From IMG/VR virus record IMGVR_UViG_3300030102_004232, positions 1-39,458 of that record: DNA of 39,458 bases, one strand, 5' to 3'. Shown in pieces: positions 31,806 to 39,458 of the stretch. The translations under genes and the position numbers were made by a program. How positions within the stretch are numbered: position 1 is the first letter of the stretch; each line of letters begins with the position of its first letter. The DNA comes from a virus. Under the pieces are notes generated by a model. The model was given only the letters and a program-made list of their open reading frames with translations. It was not told where the DNA came from and did no database searches.

Positions 31806-31869
31806 ACGTCCTGAACATGACGTTAAAAGGTTTTATCCTCGGCATGATATAAAACTACCCTAAACGTCA
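31806..31869 (+). promoter_or_regulatory. Leader element D with mutually exclusive pairings
   Basis: ACGTC (31806-31810) can pair with GACGT (31819-31823) around CTGAACAT. Alternatively TGACGTT (31818-31824) can pair perfectly with AACGTCA (31863-31869), enclosing a GTTTTAT/ATAAAAC hairpin (31830-31836, 31849-31855). The two folds compete for the same bases. The first 25 bases recur at 35225-35249. It precedes the SSB-like gene. Confidence 0.5.
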
Positions 31870-31882
31870 CATTCTAAAGACC

Positions 31883-32725
31883 ATGATTCCAACAGGAAAC
31901 TTTAAAATCTTTTTACTTTCAAAACCTAAAAGGGATGGAAGTAATACTACTTGCATAGTGGGCATACCTGCTTCAAGAAAGAAGGCTACACCATTAAAAC
32001 TACAACTCACTGGTTATTCCAAATTAATGCAAGAGACAATAAACAACGCACAAGAAGGTGATGCGTTCTTTTTGTCTAATACAACAGTAAGACATGATCC
32101 TACTGGTGAGACAGTTTCACCAGAAGGTAAAAAGTATGCTGTCTACTCTTATACATTGCATGGAGGTTTACTAACTTCTGTGCCAAAAGAGCCGGAAGCT
32201 TTTCCTAATATCAACCAGATATATTTATTTGGATGGTGTGGATTTGATCCAACAGAAAAAGATCTAGTTGAAATTACTCCTAGCTTACTTAAAGCAAGAC
32301 AGAGTGTATCTGTTCTAATGGGTAAAGATGATTTCAATAGTCATACGATTGAACAATTAAGCAATGTAGATGATGCTTACAACGCTGCTGTTCAGTTAAA
32401 TAAATGGGCTAAGAAAAGAAAAGAGATCTGTGTTAGAGGAACTTTAACGACTACTACATTCAGACCTAAAAATTCTGATACTGATATAACTAAGACAGTT
32501 ATTGAAGTAAAAGACTTTCAATTAGGTACTGAAAAGAACAAAAGGACTCAATCTAACAACGATACTTTCCACCAAGAAGAAAGTATCGGTGACGCTTGGG
32601 CTGAACCAAAAGCTAAAACAAGATCTGTTACTCCTATCGGTGATGCCTTAGGTAGTCTACCAGGTCAATGGGATAGTTCTCCTCAGGTTCCTTCTAATAC
32701 TGGGAAAAGTGAAATTCCTTTTTAA
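31883..32725 (+). CDS. Single-stranded DNA-binding protein-like
   Basis: A 280-aa protein. Residues about 105-215 show an OB-fold-like layout (QIYLFGWCGFDP early, then KKRKEICVRGTLTTTTF and a closing strand TVIEVKDFQL) like bacterial SSB. The protein ends in a Ser/Asp/Gly-rich linker and the tip SEIPF (276-280), matching the IPF tip by which SSB recruits partner proteins. Residues 1-100 may be a second OB-like domain. Lies directly after polA. SSB role is inferred from these features. Confidence 0.6.
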   Translation: MIPTGNFKIFLLSKPKRDGSNTTCIVGIPASRKKATPLKLQLTGYSKLMQETINNAQEGDAFFLSNTTVRHDPTGETVSPEGKKYAVYSYTLHGGLLTSVPKEPEAFPNINQIYLFGWCGFDPTEKDLVEITPSLLKARQSVSVLMGKDDFNSHTIEQLSNVDDAYNAAVQLNKWAKKRKEICVRGTLTTTTFRPKNSDTDITKTVIEVKDFQLGTEKNKRTQSNNDTFHQEESIGDAWAEPKAKTRSVTPIGDALGSLPGQWDSSPQVPSNTGKSEIPF

Positions 32726-32753
32726 CTAATCTCTAATTCATTTTATTAACCTC

Positions 32754-33797
32754 ATGAAAATCAAAGAAACAATGGCTAACGAAACATCCACAGAAATGAC
32801 AAAGAAAGACTTTCAGTTCTTTCTAACTAAAGAAGCTGGTGCCACTGATGGTTACTCAAAGTTTGTAACTCTACAACCAGTTAACAAATCAAAGAAGGCT
32901 GGTTACTATGTCCAGATGGATAACCTATCCAAGATTGATTGGACTGCAAAGGTAGATGATTTTGATGCTAACACTGTTACTTGGAATTATCTCCATACCT
33001 TTGGTAGTAAAAAAGACATAAAGAGTTATAGACCTAATGTTCCGGGTTTACTCTTTAATAAACCAAAACTACAAATTGTTTTGAAGTCTCCTTTATTAGT
33101 AAGAGAGAAGTTCGGTATTGGTTCTGGTCTAAGACAAATCATCGGAACTTTTAATGACCCCGAAGTCAAGAAAAAGTTCGACGATGATAAAGGTCAGATT
33201 GCAGCGGCATCTATTACTAACTCTCATTACAGTTCTAAGTATGAAGTTGTAACTAAGTATCTTGTTTACATTCTTGATATGAATAACCGAAGGTGTCATA
33301 AGACTCCAATGGTTCTAATTATGAAAGGATTAAACGGAGTTAATTTCGCTGAGAAGTTGAAAGACTTTGAAAGGGATATGACTGACTGTCTGAAAACTGT
33401 GACTGGAGATAGCACTCCATACAAGATGAACGAGAAGTTCTTCGGTACTTGTATCTTTGAACCTGATCTTATTTATTCGATAGAAGGTATGAATGAGACA
33501 CAAGTTGTATGGATTGACAGTTACACTAAACCAATCTACAACAATGCTGAAGAAGCATTAATGTGGATGAATCAGTTATCTATACCAGCAGAGGATCGAG
33601 CCTCTACTTGGGAAGATCAAGGTGCATTTGATGACTACATTAATATGCACTCCTTGATGGAACAGAAAGACACTAATGGTGCTTATGGTTTAGCTCCAGG
33701 TGTTGAAGTTAAACCAAGTGACAGAGCAGCAGCATTACCAAGTGCTGATGCGGTTACTGCAGAAGTAGTTGCTACTGGCGAAGACGCTAGGTTGTAA
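32754..33797 (+). CDS. 347-aa hypothetical protein in replication cluster
   Basis: Start ATG 32754 or, equally plausible, ATG 32772 (MANETSTEM). A globular mixed alpha/beta protein with no motif I can name, ending in an Ala/Val-rich tail. It lies between the SSB-like gene and a strong terminator. Position suggests a replication or recombination role. Confidence 0.7.
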   Translation: MKIKETMANETSTEMTKKDFQFFLTKEAGATDGYSKFVTLQPVNKSKKAGYYVQMDNLSKIDWTAKVDDFDANTVTWNYLHTFGSKKDIKSYRPNVPGLLFNKPKLQIVLKSPLLVREKFGIGSGLRQIIGTFNDPEVKKKFDDDKGQIAAASITNSHYSSKYEVVTKYLVYILDMNNRRCHKTPMVLIMKGLNGVNFAEKLKDFERDMTDCLKTVTGDSTPYKMNEKFFGTCIFEPDLIYSIEGMNETQVVWIDSYTKPIYNNAEEALMWMNQLSIPAEDRASTWEDQGAFDDYINMHSLMEQKDTNGAYGLAPGVEVKPSDRAAALPSADAVTAEVVATGEDARL

Positions 33798-33810
33798 TTA
33801 ATTCTTAATA

Positions 33811-33848
33811 AAGGGGCGGTTTGCATTACGTGAATCGCCTCCTTTTTT
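33811..33848 (+). terminator. Intrinsic terminator
   Basis: A 10-bp stem GGCGGTTTGC (33815-33824) with GTGAATCGCC (33830-33839), extended by GG/CC across a bulged T and flanked by A and T runs, is followed by TTTTTT (33843-33848). It ends the polA-SSB transcript. Confidence 0.85.
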
Positions 33849-33900
33849 ATGCTAAAATTTAAATCCTGACAGGTTTTCTGTTAGTTCAATTCAATTTAAA
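33849..33900 (+). promoter_or_regulatory. Leader of the SWIM protein gene
   Basis: After the terminator, CCTGACAGG (about 33864-33872, self-complementary) is followed by GTTAGTTCAATTCAATTTAAA directly before ATG 33901, without a Shine-Dalgarno sequence. A new transcript probably starts here. Confidence 0.4.
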
Positions 33901-34974
33901 ATGACCAATTTAACTTCCACTAAGCTCAATGAAGCTCAGGAAATGATTTATACCATTTCCAACGTCTGTCGTGCTTACCCAGACTATGAAAACAGAAACC
34001 TAACTAAGATTAGTAAACGTGATGATGGCAAACTAATTATCACTGATGAAGATGGTAAAAACTTTATCGAAGATGCAAAGCCTGTACAAGATGCTTTCAT
34101 AAAATTTACTAATCGTACACCTCACTTCTTTAAATATCTCAATCCTAATTATGGAGGTAAAGTTTATTTCAAAGATGGTGCATACATGTTATGCAAAGGT
34201 GATTACAAATTTGGTTATGCAAATCAAAGAAACAAAAACATAGAAGGACTGCAACGTAGATTTGTAGAAGGTATGTCCAAACTAAGGGAAAATCAACCTT
34301 ATGCACAACCTTCTGATCTGGCTCAGATATTACAACGTACCTCCAGTAAATACTCATCAGTACCAGAAGAGTTTAGACAACCACCACTAGGTTATGTTGT
34401 ATATCCAAATGGTTTGCCTGAGTTACCAAAGCATCAACAGATAAAAATACAGAATCTATTTGATATAGAAGATGAGACAGATGAGATAGACATAAAAGAA
34501 ATAAAAGATAAGGAAGATAAACCAAAGAAGATCAAGACTCCTTATTGTTTCTGTCCTTCATATCAACGACAGTTGAGATGTAAGTCATTACTTAAGGATG
34601 AGATCGAAGGATACAAGATTGGTTGTAAACATATATCTTGGATTCAAAAATTTGATGAATTTCTTGGAAGAAAGAGTACACTTGAGTTGGATTTAAAGAA
34701 TAGGGCACCTAAAAAGGTTGTCGTATGGGGATACTTCCCTCCCACTGATCCAAAAGGTCAAGGTATTTTCAGAGTCTTCTACTGTAATGAGGGCATCAAT
34801 GCTCCCAAGAAAGATTGGAAAGAACTCCTAGAAAATGATAAACCTTACACCGTACATGATGTGTGGAATCTATTTCACCGCATGCTGTCAAAAGAATATG
34901 TTCCATACTGTGGACATCAATCTAATGGCGTACCAATCAACCAAGCTCTCAAAGAGGTATTCACATGTCAGTAA
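33901..34974 (+). CDS. SWIM-type zinc-finger protein
   Basis: A 357-aa protein. C216, C218, C242 and H244 form a CxC-x23-CxH arrangement (CFCPS ... GCKH), the signature of SWIM zinc fingers, which bind DNA or proteins. Upstream is a Lys/Asp-rich acidic-basic linker (about 188-212), and the N-terminus is mixed. No other domain recognised. Overlaps the AT-hook gene by 10 bases, suggesting the two act together. Confidence 0.65.
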   Translation: MTNLTSTKLNEAQEMIYTISNVCRAYPDYENRNLTKISKRDDGKLIITDEDGKNFIEDAKPVQDAFIKFTNRTPHFFKYLNPNYGGKVYFKDGAYMLCKGDYKFGYANQRNKNIEGLQRRFVEGMSKLRENQPYAQPSDLAQILQRTSSKYSSVPEEFRQPPLGYVVYPNGLPELPKHQQIKIQNLFDIEDETDEIDIKEIKDKEDKPKKIKTPYCFCPSYQRQLRCKSLLKDEIEGYKIGCKHISWIQKFDEFLGRKSTLELDLKNRAPKKVVVWGYFPPTDPKGQGIFRVFYCNEGINAPKKDWKELLENDKPYTVHDVWNLFHRMLSKEYVPYCGHQSNGVPINQALKEVFTCQ

Positions 34975-35219
34975 AGACAAATCAATCCATTGTTAATCAA
35001 TTGGTTCCAACACTTAGTTCAGATTCAATAGATGGTAGTGGTTGCACACTACTACTTGATCTACCAAAAGATGTTTACTGGAAAATTGTAGAGGTATCTG
35101 CAAAAGAACAGAAGCATCCAGATGAGAAGACAGCCGAATGGCTCACTGAAAAAATTCAGAAACTCATACAGGCTGAAACTCCAGCTGTTAAAAAGAGAGG
35201 TCGACCAAAGGCTTCCTAG
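34965..35219 (+). CDS. 84-aa AT-hook protein
   Basis: The C-terminus KKRGRPKAS contains the AT-hook core RGRP (residues 78-81), which binds the minor groove of AT-rich DNA. The preceding part (about 28-70) is helical, like a small ribbon-helix-helix protein. Coupled to the SWIM gene by overlap. The AT-rich genome makes DNA binding plausible. Confidence 0.65.
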   Translation: MSVKTNQSIVNQLVPTLSSDSIDGSGCTLLLDLPKDVYWKIVEVSAKEQKHPDEKTAEWLTEKIQKLIQAETPAVKKRGRPKAS

Positions 35220-35224
35220 CTTTC

Positions 35225-35257
35225 CGTCCTGGACATGACGTTAAAAGGTCTATGTTC
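35225..35257 (+). promoter_or_regulatory. Leader element E (repeat of element D)
   Basis: CGTC (35225-35228) pairs with GACG (35237-35240) around CTGGACAT, followed by TTAAAAGGT; this block nearly repeats 31807-31831. Here the loop GGACAT (35231-35236) can pair with ATGTTC (35252-35257), one G-U. Precedes the 31-aa gene. Confidence 0.45.
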
Positions 35258-35276
35258 AATTATCAACTCACAAATT

Positions 35277-35372
35277 ATGTTCAGAGCAATTCTTAACTTC
35301 GCAGTCGAATTCGCAATCGGATTCTTTGCAACTGCAGCATCAATGCTATTAGGTAGCTTTGTAGCTGTTTAA
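35277..35372 (+). CDS. 31-aa membrane peptide
   Basis: ATG 35277 to TAA 35370-35372 encodes MFRAILNFAVEFAIGFFATA and a further hydrophobic tail: a single membrane span. It has the SD-less AAATT leader used by neighbouring genes. Small, so moderate confidence. Confidence 0.5.
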   Translation: MFRAILNFAVEFAIGFFATAASMLLGSFVAV

Positions 35373-35396
35373 TCGTAAATTTATCAACTTAAAATC

Positions 35397-36092
35397 ATGA
35401 CAACTTTAATTAGAAAAGATCTAAATGATTTATCTATTGTCAGCCTAATGGATGTAGAACGTGCAATCGCTCTATCTGACAATCTAATAGATGAAGATCC
35501 CTCTATTGTTTTACAGGCACAAGAGGAATTACTTGCCGTTATAGGTAAGAGAAATAAGAAGATAGATGGGATCGAATGGGCACGTCAAGAAGCCCAGAGA
35601 GACCTAGAGTGGATCACTTCTCAAGAAGAAGAGTGTAAAAAGACTAAGAAAAGATTAAAATCTAAGCTCGAAAGTCTTAAAAATCTACTTAAATTCTTAG
35701 CAAACTACTCTGGTAGTAACGAGATAAAAGGCAGTGTATGGCACTGGACTCTAGCTGATGTGAAGAAAAGGAAGGTAGAGGTTAACACCGATACAATGGA
35801 GACTTGGGATGATGAAACAAAAGAGAAATTCCTTATAATAAAAGTAGTGGAGATAACTGAGCATACTCAGATAAAAACTCCCTCAGGTAAAGTCCTCCAA
35901 GATAACCAGTCTTCCAGACCACTTAAGGTCACACATGAACCCAATATAGAAGCCTTGCTACAGGCAGCTATCAACTCAGAACAATTACCAGATGGAGTCA
36001 AAATCTACCATGATTACAGAGTCAATAAACCAAAACTCATTGCACCTGCCAAGAAGCCCTTGGCGGCATCGACATCCAGCCTTGCAAAGTAG
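35397..36092 (+). CDS. Gp157-like protein
   Basis: A 231-aa protein with an acidic N-terminus, a coiled-coil middle (about 55-105) and a C-terminal beta part, ending in a Lys/Ala-rich tail. The order coil, then KGSVWHWTLADVKKRKVEVN, then a 'degree' of conserved acidic turns resembles siphophage Gp157, implicated in phage resistance to host defence. The likeness is by eye. Overlaps the next gene start by 11 bases. Confidence 0.5.
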   Translation: MTTLIRKDLNDLSIVSLMDVERAIALSDNLIDEDPSIVLQAQEELLAVIGKRNKKIDGIEWARQEAQRDLEWITSQEEECKKTKKRLKSKLESLKNLLKFLANYSGSNEIKGSVWHWTLADVKKRKVEVNTDTMETWDDETKEKFLIIKVVEITEHTQIKTPSGKVLQDNQSSRPLKVTHEPNIEALLQAAINSEQLPDGVKIYHDYRVNKPKLIAPAKKPLAASTSSLAK

Positions 36093-36366
36093 TTTCTTCA
36101 GTAAGATAGATCCTCCTAAAGACCTTAAAGATGCTCAACATCTTTATAAGGTCTGTCAGCAGACAGTCATTGACTATGATGATCAAATAAAAATATTAGA
36201 TCTCAAAGTTAAAGAGAAAGAAGCTGCATTGGTGGATTGTCCTTACTTTGAAGAACAGCTCAAGAAGATGAGAGGTCAGATGATAACTCTTATGGAAAGT
36301 AGAAGATACTATCGTAATAAGGGTTTAGCGTATGAGTACTATATAGACAAAACTAATCTGGTATAG
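36082..36366 (+). CDS. 94-aa coiled-coil hypothetical protein
   Basis: Start uncertain: TTG 36082 gives the smallest overlap with the previous gene, while ATG 36010 and ATG 35992 lie deeper in it. The product is a charged coiled-coil protein (DYDDQIKILDLKVKEKEAAL) rich in Tyr near the end. No family recognised. Confidence 0.5.
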   Translation: MQSSFFSKIDPPKDLKDAQHLYKVCQQTVIDYDDQIKILDLKVKEKEAALVDCPYFEEQLKKMRGQMITLMESRRYYRNKGLAYEYYIDKTNLV

Positions 36367-36398
36367 GATATTAGAAATAGCAGTTCCAGAGGTTTACC

Positions 36399-36680
36399 AT
36401 GAGTGAAGCAGACAAAAGTAGAGATCCAGCATCTTTATTTAGACTATTGGCTAGTTTCACCAATGATGGTACTCCTTTGGAAGCTTTACTTGGTAGTAAG
36501 GTTGAATGGGGTGTAACTGTATTAACTGCTGGGATGCTCGCTAATGAGAACCTAGCAGCTAGTACTAGCCCAGAGGATATGGTGGATGGTGCAATCAATT
36601 ACTATAACTTGATACAGGAAAGACTTGCTTATTACAGGTCTAACCAGGTGCATTCACTGGAAAAAATGATGGACAAATAA
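36399..36680 (+). CDS. 93-aa hypothetical protein
   Basis: AGAGG lies 8 bases before the ATG. Helical and acidic (SLFRLLASFTNDGTPLEALL). No family recognised. Three bases before the next gene. Confidence 0.6.
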   Translation: MSEADKSRDPASLFRLLASFTNDGTPLEALLGSKVEWGVTVLTAGMLANENLAASTSPEDMVDGAINYYNLIQERLAYYRSNQVHSLEKMMDK

Positions 36681-36683
36681 TTT

Positions 36684-36839
36684 ATGAGTGGCGACTTCGA
36701 GCTACAAGATGAGCCAATTCTTTTTTACTCTGATCAGATGACAGCTACAAAGCTAATCGCTTTGAGACATAGAGGTATCAAGCTTCATCTTTACAGTCGA
36801 ATAATGAATAAATTAGAAAAAGAAGACATAGATAAGTAA
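36684..36839 (+). CDS. 51-aa hypothetical protein
   Basis: ATG 36684 to TAA 36837-36839. Mixed sequence (FYSDQMTATKLIALRHRGIK) with a charged end. It follows the previous gene by 3 bases. No family recognised. Confidence 0.55.
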   Translation: MSGDFELQDEPILFYSDQMTATKLIALRHRGIKLHLYSRIMNKLEKEDIDK

Positions 36840-36879
36840 ATAGATTATTGCTATCTTTTAAATAGTAATAGTTCTCTTC

Positions 36880-37602
36880 ATGCTTACCGATCCTCCTCAT
36901 ATTTTATTTAATCTTCCTACTCGTGGTGGAATAAGTACTAAATGTTTTGAAGGCTTTATGGCTTTCACAGATTTTGCTTTGGACAATGGTATTGCATATG
37001 ATATCGAAATAATGGATGGTTGTTCAATAATTTCTTTAGGAAGATCAGTGATGTTCAGTAAAGCATTAACTGATCCAAGCTGGACACATATGATGTGGAT
37101 TGATGATGATATAGGCTGGAAACCAGAAGACATTATGGCTCTTTTGATACATGATAAAGATATAGTTGGAGGGTCTTATCCTAAGAGATCTTATCCTATC
37201 CAAAGAACTCATACTCCTTTTAAGAATAAAAATTTTTATCTGCAATCAGAAAAGAAAGTATATGAAGATGAATACATAGAAGAAATTAAATATCTACCCA
37301 CTGGATTCATGATGCTAACTAGGAAAGTATGTGAAGATATGGCTGAGAAATATGCACATTTAAAATTTGAATTTGGAGATCTTAATACTGAAAGGGATTA
37401 TCCTTATTACGACGTTTTCGGTTGTTTCCCATACCACGATCCAGAACATCCTGAAAAAACTGAAGGTACGAATGGTTATTATTTAACTGAAGATTATGCT
37501 TTCTGTCAAAGAGCCAGGGACATTGGCTATTCAATTTACTTATCTAAAAAAATATCTTTATCTCATACAGGAGATCATACTTTCGAGTTTAAAAACCCAT
37601 AG
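36880..37602 (+). CDS. Glycosyltransferase-like protein (GT-A type)
   Basis: A 240-aa protein with the nucleotide-sugar site pattern MMWIDDDIGW at residues 71-80 (D75-D77 as the DxD metal site), VGGSYPKR at about 96-103, PTGFMML at about 140-146 and a late acidic helix LTEDYAFCQRARDIGY. This is the GT-A fold layout. It probably modifies sugars on phage or host structures. It sits just upstream of the fibre gene, so glycosylation of the fibre or capsid is possible; that link is inference. Confidence 0.7.
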   Translation: MLTDPPHILFNLPTRGGISTKCFEGFMAFTDFALDNGIAYDIEIMDGCSIISLGRSVMFSKALTDPSWTHMMWIDDDIGWKPEDIMALLIHDKDIVGGSYPKRSYPIQRTHTPFKNKNFYLQSEKKVYEDEYIEEIKYLPTGFMMLTRKVCEDMAEKYAHLKFEFGDLNTERDYPYYDVFGCFPYHDPEHPEKTEGTNGYYLTEDYAFCQRARDIGYSIYLSKKISLSHTGDHTFEFKNP

Positions 37603-37666
37603 GGAGAGGTAAGTTCAAAAAATCATAGAAGTAAAATAGAGAGATTGGAAGTGATATTCGTAAGAG

Positions 37667-39458
37667 ATGAGTCAAACAAAAGCCCAACTAATTAGTGATT
37701 TAGTTCAGGCATTAAACTTTACAGGTACAGCCAGTGCTCCAGCTAATGGTTTATTTCTTTCTGCAGCGAACCAGTTAAAGCTTGCTACGGCCAGTACGGA
37801 AAGATTAAAGATAGATGGTACTGAAGTTGTTGTTAATGATACTGGGGCAAACGTAGATTTTAGAGTTGAAGGAGATACATCATCACATTTACTTTTTTTA
37901 GATGCGGGCAATGATCGTGTAGGAATAAAAGCTTCATCACCAGCCGCACCTTTACATGTGGGTGGAACAATCCATACAACAACTAATGTTGCTATTCGTA
38001 TCACCTCTTCAACGAATAATCTTCATGTACATCAAGATGACTCTGATAAATCTATTGCACAATTTACAAACACAACAACAGGTTCAGCAGCTGGTGATGG
38101 GTTCCAGATTGGTTTAGCAAGTAGTGAAGATGGCTTGTTAAATATGAAAGAATCAAAATCAATTTTATTTAAAACTGCTGATTCTAACGCAATGGCTATA
38201 GATTCAAGTCAAAACGTAGGTATAGGTACAACAAGTCCTGATGGAAAGTTAGATGTAAGAGGAACTATATTTGTAAATGGCGATGGAACTGGAGGCAGAA
38301 TATTTGCATCTAGTGGAAACTTATCTTTATCCGATGGAAACGGAAGGCAAGTATTACGAATTGATGACCCTGGTGCTAGTAATAGTCATAATCATATATT
38401 TGACTCAAGTGGCCGTTTAGGTGTAGGGACAACAAGTCCTTCTGCAAAATTACACGTTGAAGAAGGAGACAGCGGAGCGACTCCAAATTCTAACCGTGAT
38501 ACTTTATTTATTGAAAATAATGGTAATAGTGGTTTAACAATAGGTACACCACCAACAAATTCTGGCTATATAGCTTTTGCAGATCCACAACTCGACAATG
38601 CTGGTCAAATAATTTATCGTCATAATAATGACGATATGGGTTTCTTTACTGCTGGCAATGAACGTTTACTTATAGACTCGGATGGCAGAGTTAAAGTTAA
38701 TACTGCAGCTTTATTAGATGCCTTTCAAATAGATTATGGTAGTGGGTTTAATTTAGTATTAGATGGTGCTGGTAATATTTCACAATTTAGAGGAGATGGA
38801 ACTACTGGTGGTTTAACGATTGAAACAGTTATAACTTCTGGAAGTTTTGGATCTGGTGGTGGTTTTATAAGTTTCAAACCAAGAGGCTCTAATGCTTTAT
38901 TTATAGATGGGGTTGGAAAGGTAGGTATAGGTACAACAACTCCAAATCAAGAACTAACTGTAGCTGGATCTAATCCTATAATTTCGGTTCAAGAAGCAAG
39001 TGTTAGTTCACAAGTTGACATAGGAACAGGAACTTCTACGGGCTTTATAAATATTCAAAAAGCTGATGGAACAAGAACTATCCAACTAAGTGGTAGTACT
39101 AACAGCTTTTTTACAGGTGGAGATGTATATGTTGCAAGAACAACTGATATGGATTTAGGTGCTAATAATGTAACTGGTATTTGTTTGTTAGCAAGTGGTC
39201 GTATTAAGGCTGCTCGTAATGGTTCTGCTGCTTTACAAATAGGAAGGCAACAAGATACAGGAGAAGTTGCCCTTTTTTCTTGTCAAGGAACATCCATTGT
39301 AGGTTCTATTCAAGTAACTACTACCGGTGCTTCATTTCAAGGCAGTGCTTCTGATCGGACACTTAAAAAGAATTTTGAAGATTGGACAGAAGATACTTTG
39401 AGTTTATTTAAAAACTTAAAACCACAAAAATTTAATTTTATACAAGAAGATGATGGTG
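37667..39458 (+). CDS. Tail fibre with C-terminal S74 chaperone domain (truncated by window edge)
   Basis: Open from ATG 37667 to the end, 597 residues visible. It has beta-rich repeats, including four VGI/VGIGTTSP-type blocks near residues 85-97, 184-197, 251-264 and 419-432, typical of trimeric phage fibres. From residue 562 it reads SDRTLKKNF, the start of a peptidase S74 intramolecular chaperone. S562 and K567 have the spacing of the Ser-Lys pair that cleaves off the chaperone after trimer assembly. The rest of S74 is outside the window. Receptor binding is inferred from class. Confidence 0.85.
   Translation, partial: MSQTKAQLISDLVQALNFTGTASAPANGLFLSAANQLKLATASTERLKIDGTEVVVNDTGANVDFRVEGDTSSHLLFLDAGNDRVGIKASSPAAPLHVGGTIHTTTNVAIRITSSTNNLHVHQDDSDKSIAQFTNTTTGSAAGDGFQIGLASSEDGLLNMKESKSILFKTADSNAMAIDSSQNVGIGTTSPDGKLDVRGTIFVNGDGTGGRIFASSGNLSLSDGNGRQVLRIDDPGASNSHNHIFDSSGRLGVGTTSPSAKLHVEEGDSGATPNSNRDTLFIENNGNSGLTIGTPPTNSGYIAFADPQLDNAGQIIYRHNNDDMGFFTAGNERLLIDSDGRVKVNTAALLDAFQIDYGSGFNLVLDGAGNISQFRGDGTTGGLTIETVITSGSFGSGGGFISFKPRGSNALFIDGVGKVGIGTTTPNQELTVAGSNPIISVQEASVSSQVDIGTGTSTGFINIQKADGTRTIQLSGSTNSFFTGGDVYVARTTDMDLGANNVTGICLLASGRIKAARNGSAALQIGRQQDTGEVALFSCQGTSIVGSIQVTTTGASFQGSASDRTLKKNFEDWTEDTLSLFKNLKPQKFNFIQEDDG

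Noticed and set aside
34335-34360. A second hammerhead core on the minus strand
   Set aside because: CTGATGAG occurs, but no GAAA and no matching stems lie nearby; it is within coding sequence.
31806-35257. Pistol-type ribozymes at leaders D and E
   Set aside because: The first hairpin and TTAAAAGG resemble pistol, but the required pseudoknot and second hairpin are not both present in either copy.
35397-36092. Chromosome-segregation-type coiled-coil protein
   Set aside because: Coiled coil alone is not diagnostic; the overall layout fits Gp157 better.
1-39458. CRISPR array, insertion sequence or transposase
   Set aside because: No regularly spaced repeats and no transposase or terminal inverted repeats were found.

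Overview
The window is a ~39.5 kb piece of a tailed dsDNA phage (Caudoviricetes) genome, probably from a marine phage. It carries a portal, a large terminase, a capsid-like protein, a family A DNA polymerase, an SSB-like protein, a DNA cytosine methyltransferase and an S74-type tail fibre. Genes are tightly packed with ATGA/TAATG overlaps, there are many proteins under 100 aa, and the DNA is AT-rich. The host is not certain. One small gene resembles the cyanobacteria-associated DUF4278 family, which points weakly to a picocyanobacterial host. No integrase, RNA polymerase, lysis enzyme, tail tube/tape measure or photosynthesis gene is visible. Both ends cut through genes, so this is not a complete genome.

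Layout. (1) 1-17371, minus strand: the virion and packaging module. In transcription order it holds an 826-aa protein, a run of Gly/Ala-rich probable internal virion proteins, a coiled-coil 375-aa protein, a candidate small terminase, TerL, small lysine-rich proteins, the portal, a scaffold-like protein overlapping the portal in another frame, the capsid-like protein and a truncated gene. (2) 17412-21000, plus strand: small unknown genes separated by structured untranslated RNA, including two tRNA T-arm-like minihelices and a convincing type II hammerhead ribozyme. (3) 21015-27223, plus strand: an operon of small genes with a repeated strong ribosome-binding cassette, plus a PcfJ-like protein. 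(4) 27226-27577: two tiny minus-strand genes. (5) 27649-36839, plus strand: DNA modification and replication, with Dcm (another long ORF embedded in a second frame), a GP88-like protein, PolA, an SSB-like protein, a SWIM zinc-finger protein, an AT-hook protein and a Gp157-like protein. (6) 36880-39458, plus strand: a glycosyltransferase-like protein and a fibre ending in a self-cleaving S74 chaperone domain, cut by the window edge.

The most interesting signals are the hammerhead ribozyme at 19753-19816, the RNA-punctuated small-gene region around it, and two long same-strand overprinted gene pairs (portal/scaffold-like and dcm/LPTPT-protein). All calls come from reading the sequence; no database search or folding program was run.
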